In this document: piece by piece, positions 57,505-64,000 of the stretch
Layout of the letters: every line of letters begins with the position of its first letter
How positions within the stretch are numbered: the first letter of the stretch is position 1
NCBI GenBank assembly: GCA_963978905.1
Contig: OZ022257.1
Location: 16,883,664 to 16,947,663, forward strand
DNA length: 64,000 nucleotides
Direction of reading: 5' to 3'
Source of the DNA: Trichostrongylus colubriformis
Taxonomy: Eukaryota; Nematoda; Chromadorea; Rhabditida; Trichostrongylidae
The notes under the pieces: generated by a model
Databases searched by the model: none
What the model saw: the letters and a program-made list of their open reading frames with translations, nothing else
Told to the model about the DNA's origin: nothing
Translations under genes and position numbers: made by a program

Positions 57505-58600
57505 GGTTGAGCAGAAAGTCTTGACCGGTATCTTACTTTTATTTCAAAAAGTCATACTTTTACAACAATACAAGCTCAATCAACTACATAGTCTCCATCA
57601 TTGTCTAGAACATATGTCCAGCGATCGGGCAGCTTTTCGATCCCCCTGGCCCAGAACTGCGACGACTGCGTCTCGAAAAAGTAGACGACTTCAGTTTCGA
57701 GCCCCGACTGCTCATTGAATTGTTTGTCGCGAAGGTGAAGCTTCATGGCGCGAAACAGGTGGTAGTCGGATGGAGCCAAGTCTGAAAGGAGGGTGTGGTG
57801 AGACCTCCCATCAAAGTTCGGCAATTTTCTGGAGGCTCTCTTTCGCGATGTGGGCACGGGCATTGTCGTGGAGTAGGCAGACTATGTAACGTTTGGGGCG
57901 TTTCAGACGAATGGAGTCGGCCAACTTCTGAAGCTGAGCAGCGCGCATCTCAGCGGTTACTGTGGTGCCATAAGAAAGAAACTTGTAGTAAAGCATTCCC
58001 ATAAAATCCCACCAGCAACAGAGCAGAACCTTCTTTCCGCCTTGGGCACCTTTACGCTTTGCTGCAAGTGGTACCCCGTGAGGCAGCTACTGACGTTGTC
58101 GCGTATCGTTGGTATAAAGGACCCAGCTCTCGTCCCCGTGATAATGACCTCCAGCAGGTCGTTTCTGTGTGGACGGAGAAGCGAAGACTCAAATACGCTG
58201 ATTATCAACGCTTTGTCAGAGTGACACAGATCGTGTGGGATCCATCTCGAAAGTACATTGCGGTAACCGAAGCCGTGAAGGCGGTGCACTACGGTCCTTT
58301 GGCTGCATCCGAGTGTCGTCGATAATTTCCGAGTGGTAGCAAACGGCTCCTTTTCTAAGGCACTGCGTAGGATTCCATCCACGTCCACGACAGTAGGGCG
58401 TCCGGAACGAGGTTGGTCTTCGAAGGAGATATCTCCTTTTCGGAAGCGCTGGTACCCACGGCGAACCGTTGATTCGGAAATGACGTTACTCTCGAATGCA
58501 GCGCAGATACTGGCAGTAGTAGTCGTCGATCCGTGGTCTTGCAGGAACTTGTAGTAGACAATCGCTCGCAGATGGCTTTGATCGATTGAGATCATGATTA
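57505..58600 (-). mobile_element. Mariner element with nearly full-length but frameshifted transposase
   Basis: Read from 58595 on the minus strand: the helix-turn-helix part (HLRAIVYYKFLQDHG, FRKGDISFEDQPRSGRPTVV) is open to about 58200. The catalytic part then continues in a second frame (HDNARAHIAKESLQKIAEL, to 57811). A third frame holds DLAPSDYHLFRAMKLHLRDK and the C-terminus ending NDGDYVVD at 57576. At least two frameshifts break it. The left terminus is near 57505 (CAGGTTGAGCAGAAAGTCTT), but no matching inverted end was found to the right, so that end is lost or diverged. Confidence 0.85.
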
Positions 58601-58889
58601 CTCCATAACAGTACGCATGCGTTTATATAAGTCTCCAGGTGGAGCTTGAAGAACCTTCCATCGAACCTTGGTGCTGCCGCATCACCACACCGCTTCTAAG
58701 AATTTACAGAGAATGTAGAAAAAACCGTTCAGAACCAATAACTCCCATCCCGTTTTTCCTTTTGATTTGAATTTTTCGCACATTTCGAAGAACACACAGT
58801 CTGACATGGATCAGAATCAAAATGAAAAAATAATACAAGCGCTGGGTAGAAAAGAAATGTCAAGAAAAATGAATGGTGTACAATATATA

Positions 58890-59920
58890 GGGTCATTCCA
58901 TAAGTAATGTCGTTTTTTTCGAGCGTAAATTTTTCTTATGAAATTACAAGTTTCCGCAGCATGTCATATATCATTTGAAAGAGGTTCTCCTGCTCTACAA
59001 AATGACATGTATGGTTTTTGAGTTTGTTAGAATGGGGCCGACATTTAGGCTGGGGAAGAGGTAGGCCCAGCCGACAAAAATTGGCCAAACCGGCAATCAA
59101 TTAAAACACTACATTTCACTTTAGGAAAATCAACCAGTCATGTGTCGCGTACTTACTCCTGACCTCTTCTGCAATTTTCAATATTGGGTTGATCAAGAAG
59201 TCGTGTCGTTATTTTTCTAAAATCCTTTTTCCGAAAGCACCCACATTTATTCAAAATGAAATTTTTTCTTTCGAACTTCTTGCTTAGAGTTGTTTCATGA
59301 ACCACTTCGAAGGACTTTTTCTGCTCTATCGAAAACATCTTTCTAGTTTGTTTTGGCTGCGATTCAGATTGAGTTTTAATACCATGTGATAGGGGTTCAG
59401 TTGACATTTTTCACAATTTATTTTTTCCATGAGAAACTTAAGGAATCCAGACAAAGGTATTTCCCTGTTCCTAGGCACCACATGTTCTTAACATTTCACC
59501 ACTCTTTCAACTGATTGATTGAGAAAATTTTCTTGCCTTTGTTCGAAGAAATTGTCAAAAATCACCGATTTGTGGCGGAAAAACTAAATGTGGAAAAAGA
59601 GCGACGTGACTTTTCAAGCAACCGACTGGTGGAACTTACAGGAGAGGTCGGGGCTGAGTACGCAACACATGGTTGGTTAGTTTTCCTCAAGCGAAATATA
59701 GTGTTTTAATTGATTGCCGGTTTGGCCAATTTTCGTCTGCTGGACCTACCTCTTCGCCGGCCTAAATGTCGGCGCCATTCTAACATACTCAAAAACTAAG
59801 TATGCCATTTTGTAGAGCAGAGAATTTCCTTCCGAATGATATATAATATGCTGCAAAAACTTGTGACTTGTGGCAAAAATTTTTGCATGAAAAAAAACGA
59901 CACTACTTATGGAATGACCC
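58890..59920. mobile_element. Mariner-type element with 230-bp inverted repeats
   Basis: GGGTCATTCCATAAGTAATG at the left pairs with GGGTCATTCCATAAGTAGTG at the right, and the inverted arms extend about 230-240 bp (58890-59127 and 59692-59920). TA precedes the left end. Between the arms, short frames on both strands (59407-59153 minus, 59515-59709 plus) are Lys/Glu-rich without a DDE signature. The long arms make it foldback-like. Confidence 0.85.
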
Positions 59921-62245
59921 AATATAATATTAGGATGACCAAGATTTTTTGTCCTATGACTCGAATTTGATTTTTTGACTTTTGAATTTTCATTTTTTTA
60001 TTTTTTTAGTTTTTTATGGTTTCGAATTTGAATGACTTGAATAAGCATATCAGGGAGATAATGTAGTGACGACGCCCACTCCCACTCTCATAGTGGAGGG
60101 GTCAAATTTCCATCAACACCCACCCAGGCCAACTAATTTTTCAGGCTTCCTGGGCAGGTGAAATGGTACGAGACTCGCCTGGGAAGATATCCCTCGCAAG
60201 TCATTGTATAGGCTGGAATCACATCCACCTGCCACCCTGATTTTGAATGGAAACGGAATGCGCAACGCATCTCAACAAAAGATTGATTGAGGCCAGATAA
60301 CTTTATCCTTTACTCCTTAAGTAAGCATATCAATCAAGAAACCCATTGCCTATAAGTACGCACAATCCTCCATCAAGTGCATGGAACTGAGACTTTCCTG
60401 TTACAGAAACCAGAATTCTATAAGTGTGGGAACAAAATCATTATCCACGTCTCCTTTCTCGAATTTATACTCGTGGATAATATAAGCATGTGTGAGTGGA
60501 AAATGCAGGTTATCTGAGAGTATACTCGTGGAATAGGGCGGATCACAGAACCTCTCATGTTGCTCGCGTTCTTTTTCCATTTTTACAATCATAAAATTTT
60601 GCGGGCAAGCATTGGTGAAAGTGAGAGTATATTTTCGTGCAATGAGCATTCTTATCGCTACCCCTGTACCATTTTCTGCATGATGAAAACCTCGGAAGCT
60701 CTGTTGTAACCTCACTCCAAGGCTGACAAATTTGTGCGGAAGCCCCTTAAAGGCAGCATTAGAGGAAAGTCGGACAAAAAGTAAAAGAAGTAGTGCATAT
60801 GAAAGTCGAGATGCCTTGAAACAGGCAGTGCAGAAAAAATGGATGAAAATGGCCAAAAACCCGAGAAATAGGGCCCCCTTTCTACTGCTGATTCTCGACG
60901 CGGACGACCTGTCCGTCGAGAGGCGGGTAGTCCGATCTAGTTTTTCATTGGCATGTTGCCAAGCAAACACGAGGGAATGTTTGGAAATACGACAGCATCT
61001 ACTTTTTGGAGTGAACTTCAAGCTAAAACTGCGAAAGCGCGCCGCAAAACCTTCGATCCTGCCATATCTCCTTGGTCGCTCCCACCCTAGTCAATCGGGA
61101 ATTACGTCATCAGGGGGCGGGATAGTTGTATCCAAGAGGCGGAACAGACAAGCAGTTGCGGCGTTTTGCGGCGATTCTACAGCTCGAAGGAGCGCTTTTT
61201 CATCGGGATTACCTCACAGGTAGCCTTCTTAGGCCCAGGACTACCATGTGAGTGACTTCTTGTAGGAATTTCTCCATTACCGAATTACCCTTAATGCCGT
61301 CTTTAAGACGAAAGCCTTATGACTTTTCTGCTACGGCTCTTTAAACAGGGTTGTTACTTCACATCGGTGTCATACTGGTATGTAATGCACATGTTATAAT
61401 TTTTGCAAGAGGCCCACTACTGCTCTGCAGACACGACATTGTTGGTTCATTTTTTTGGTTCATTTTTAAGTTTGGTAGTGAGTGAGTTCAACCGGCAAGG
61501 AAGCGACTTTGTGCCTTGTTGTTTATTTTCTAATCAAGTAATCCATGTGTAGTAGATAGTGAGTTCGCACACTCATGCTCACACTACGACCAGATCCCGT
61601 TGCAGCGTAGGAAGGACACATTGATTACGTTCAACCATGAAATAGTTCCACTTTACAGCCTCTACATGGGGTATGTCCCTGCAGAAAAGGTGTCATATTC
61701 TGCTAGATCATGTAGATTCCAGAAGGCAGCCTCCGCCCATGGAACAGATCCAGAGCCACGAATCGCTTTTAGATCGCGATTTTAAGAACATCTGCGATCA
61801 AGTGCTCATAAAAACTGCGAGGAGAGGATAGAGAGTGCCAAACCTTTTCTCGCTTCCATACAATCGTGTCGATAGAACCAGCAAATGGGTATGGGCAACG
61901 CACGCCCGGCCCGCTCACAGCCGTAGCTCTATAAAAGCAGTAGCCACCGCAAGTCAGTGCTCTTATACAGGGGCACCGGGCGTCAGCCGCTAGGATGCCA
62001 GGCCGGACTGTTGGGAGCGAAAGCTTGACTCTCGCCCTCTGTAGACCGTCAGGACGCCGTGCGATTGGGGGCACAGCGGTCGGCTTGACTGAGCGCTGGT
62101 ACGCTCACGTCCGCTACACCTGAGGAAGTGGACGACTGCAGGCGGACGAAGAGAGCCTACATGTGCAGGATTAGCGCTTACCGCTACGATTCCTTTGGTC
62201 GACCCTTGGGGAGATGAAGCACTTACATGCTAGCTGCTGCTATGG
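59921..62245. other. Largely unrecognised, with a possible transposase tail
   Basis: Open frames on both strands overlap at 60401-61223. The plus one contains YESRDALKQAVQKKWMKM, which loosely resembles the C-terminal end of Tc1-type transposases; nothing else of such an enzyme is visible. Around 61860-62170 the DNA is GC-rich with no readable gene. Confidence 0.3.
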
Positions 62246-62425
62246 GCTTCCAAACCTACCATAATAGTATTGTTTTTTCAAAAAAAACCTCCATAACTCC
62301 GCTCAGAGAATCGTTTTGCAAATTTCGAATACAGATTCGAGATCAGCGTCCGAAAACACGTCGGATCATATGTATCCCATTCCGAATGGCCACTTCGACC
62401 TGTGGTCCTTCCCTTGTTAGATCCA
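62246..62425 (+). repeat. Dispersed repeat R1, copy 3
   Basis: It matches 4188-4380 from GCTTCCAAACCTACCA through the A-tract and CCTCCATAACTCCGCTCA to CTTCCCTTGTT. The opposite strand retains the peptide pattern LTREG.QVEVAIRN seen at 3.3 kb. Confidence 0.85.
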
Positions 62426-62779
62426 GAAGGAAGATGAGAGTAGTTCGACTAATGTGAGTAGTTGTGTGTATAATAAATATACATAGTTTCGTAATCAGTG
62501 TACATTGTAATCTATAGGATAGAAGAGAGAGCCTATAACTCCGAGAAACGGTGACCATACTGTAAGGAAAGCTATATGGTCCCCTGCGGCCCGGGGACCC
62601 GAACCACGATGCTGTCGCGCCAGCAGTTAGGAGGGCAACATCCTCAGCCGAACAGCGACACTAAGAGAAATGCAAAATGTGCAAAATCCGCACCGTTTGT
62701 CTCGTTCAGAGCGGTTTCGTATTGGTGGAGTAACTGCCTTCCAAAGTTAACTTTGCGAAATGGCGAATACTTATTGGCC

Positions 62780-62876
62780 GATCTGATAGCAACATAGCAA
62801 CAATACATATAAGCATAAATATAGCAACAATATAAGCATAAAAAGCACAGTATATGCAGCAACAATATAAGCATGG
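62780..62876 (+). repeat. Short imperfect tandem repeat
   Basis: GCAACAATATAAGCAT-like units occur about four times (62799, 62823, 62860 and a shorter partial), separated by A-rich linkers. Confidence 0.75.
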
Positions 62877-64000
62877 AAATTAAATACATATCACATTACA
62901 AGATCGCTCATGAAAAATGGCAACAAAATAGTAAACCACTAATAGTACAAGTTGCAGAGATTTGCAAATACCCTCACAAGTGCTCTTTAGAACATTCTAT
63001 GACACAGCGCTATCACAAAATTCGCTTATGAGCATGTCTTGATTGAAAAATAATGGAATATGTAGATTCAAAGAAATCCTGAAAGAGTTGTCCGAAAGCA
63101 TATATGTACGTCACTGAATCGTAATATATGTGTACATATCATAAAGATGTAAATAGCCATGTTATTGATCGAATTGAATTTCTCATCAAACAGAAGTAGA
63201 TTCTTTCGTTTGAAGTCTACCCGCAGGTGGATCACATTTCAACTGTTTCTATAACTCCGTTTACTTTCAGACTTTAGTCAGCAGTTTCAGAGCAGTAAAC
63301 AAACTACTCTGAAAACAGCTGACCAACGCGCTGACAAATTCGGTCTGGTCGAACTGTGCTTTCTTGCTCTGACACTTAGTATGTATGTATAGACACGTTA
63401 TACTGAAGATTAAGGCCCAGGCTTTCATTCTGAAAACCGATTAGCCAGAAGCATGACGCAATGATGATTCGGGTTCATCAGCCGAGAAGGGTATTCAGAA
63501 GCGATGTATCGAGATGCTTTTGAAAATGACAAAGCGAAAAGAGCATTCTGAATCTTGAGCGGAGGTGCTTTTTCGAGGAAACTATTAAGAGTTACAAGAG
63601 ATCATTCCAAACAAGATGACTGCTTATATTTCGTTGCTCCACGCTCTATGAAGAACACAAAGTAGCTCAATAATATAGCGAGGTCCGACGGGCAGTCGTA
63701 GGCAACATCATACCATCACATTAGGCCAACTCCATGGGGTTAGCTGATTTTCAGAGTTCACCCCTTCAAGGGCGGTCCCTCTTAAGTAACTGGGATTTTG
63801 CTGCCCTACATATCTTGGGATGGGCTACCTCGACACCTACACCGGTTCTTGTAGGCATTCGATTTCGTTTTACGTCGGCATCTGACTGTTTCTTCTGTCC
63901 TGTGCATGTGAAATTATTTCTGCACTCTTTTCAAAGTTGACTTGATTGTGAAAAAATTTTTGATGGTCAATGATTCCATCCCAGAGGTGTGCGGCTATAG
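62877..64000. other. No recognisable gene
   Basis: AT-rich sequence with no motif that I can assign. The plus-strand frame 63734-63940 is short and unsupported. Confidence 0.4.

Noticed and set aside
60401..61223. Long overlapping frames on both strands (206 and 163 codons)
   Set aside because: There is no convincing domain, apart from a weak resemblance to a Tc1-type tail on the plus strand; not called as genes.
62110..62160. CTGAGGA...CGAAG resembling a hammerhead
   Set aside because: The second core is GAAG followed by AG, not GAAA, and the outer arms do not pair.
1..64000. CRISPR arrays, bacterial operons, rRNA genes
   Set aside because: No regularly spaced direct repeats with unique spacers, no rRNA-like conserved blocks, and the gene structure is eukaryotic.

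Overview
The window looks like nuclear DNA of a strongylid-type (hookworm-like) nematode. This is inferred from nematode-style introns (several of 50-100 bp, TTTCAG/TTACAG acceptors, a probable trans-splice acceptor just upstream of one start codon), a many-exon OASIS/CREB3-type bZIP gene, and a dense layer of broken nematode-type transposons. There is no bacterial operon structure, no rRNA, no CRISPR and no convincing tRNA.

Layout. 1-5 kb: unrecognised DNA with dispersed repeats. 5.0-6.9 kb: a 0.99 kb inverted duplication whose two arms each carry a TATA box, a start codon and a signal-peptide first exon, reading away from each other; the right-hand copy can be spliced in phase to an exon with four 21-residue repeats. 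7.9-8.3 kb: a near-perfect foldback. 8.8-20.8 kb: two broken Bel/Pao retroelements on the minus strand, one with an envelope-like region. They are interrupted by a Tc-like element, Penelope-like fragments, a pogo-like element that itself contains a mariner, and a piggyBac-like element. 20.8-23.3 kb: a 2.4 kb element with short terminal inverted repeats. 24.0-24.6 kb: a second pogo-like copy lacking the mariner.

26.1-37.7 kb (minus): the best host gene, a bZIP transcription factor in ten coding exons that join in frame to 359 residues, with a 6.8 kb first intron. 38-45 kb: a minisatellite foldback, a short perfect hairpin, exon-like fragments and a mariner deletion derivative. 45.4-46.2 kb (plus): a signal-peptide exon behind a perfect heat-shock element. 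46.4-50.3 kb: repeats, then a 1.95 kb palindrome made of two Penelope-like 3' ends with GIY-YIG nuclease domains. 52.7-53.0 kb (plus): a candidate two-exon small secreted protein. 54.8-59.9 kb: four Tc1/mariner-type elements. 60-64 kb: mostly unrecognised, with one more copy of the repeat seen at 3-4 kb.

The host genes that can be supported are the bZIP factor and two to four small secreted-protein candidates; nothing links them in one pathway. Most of the remaining recognisable structure is transposon strata, and several nestings give relative insertion order. All gene models are read by eye and lack transcript support.
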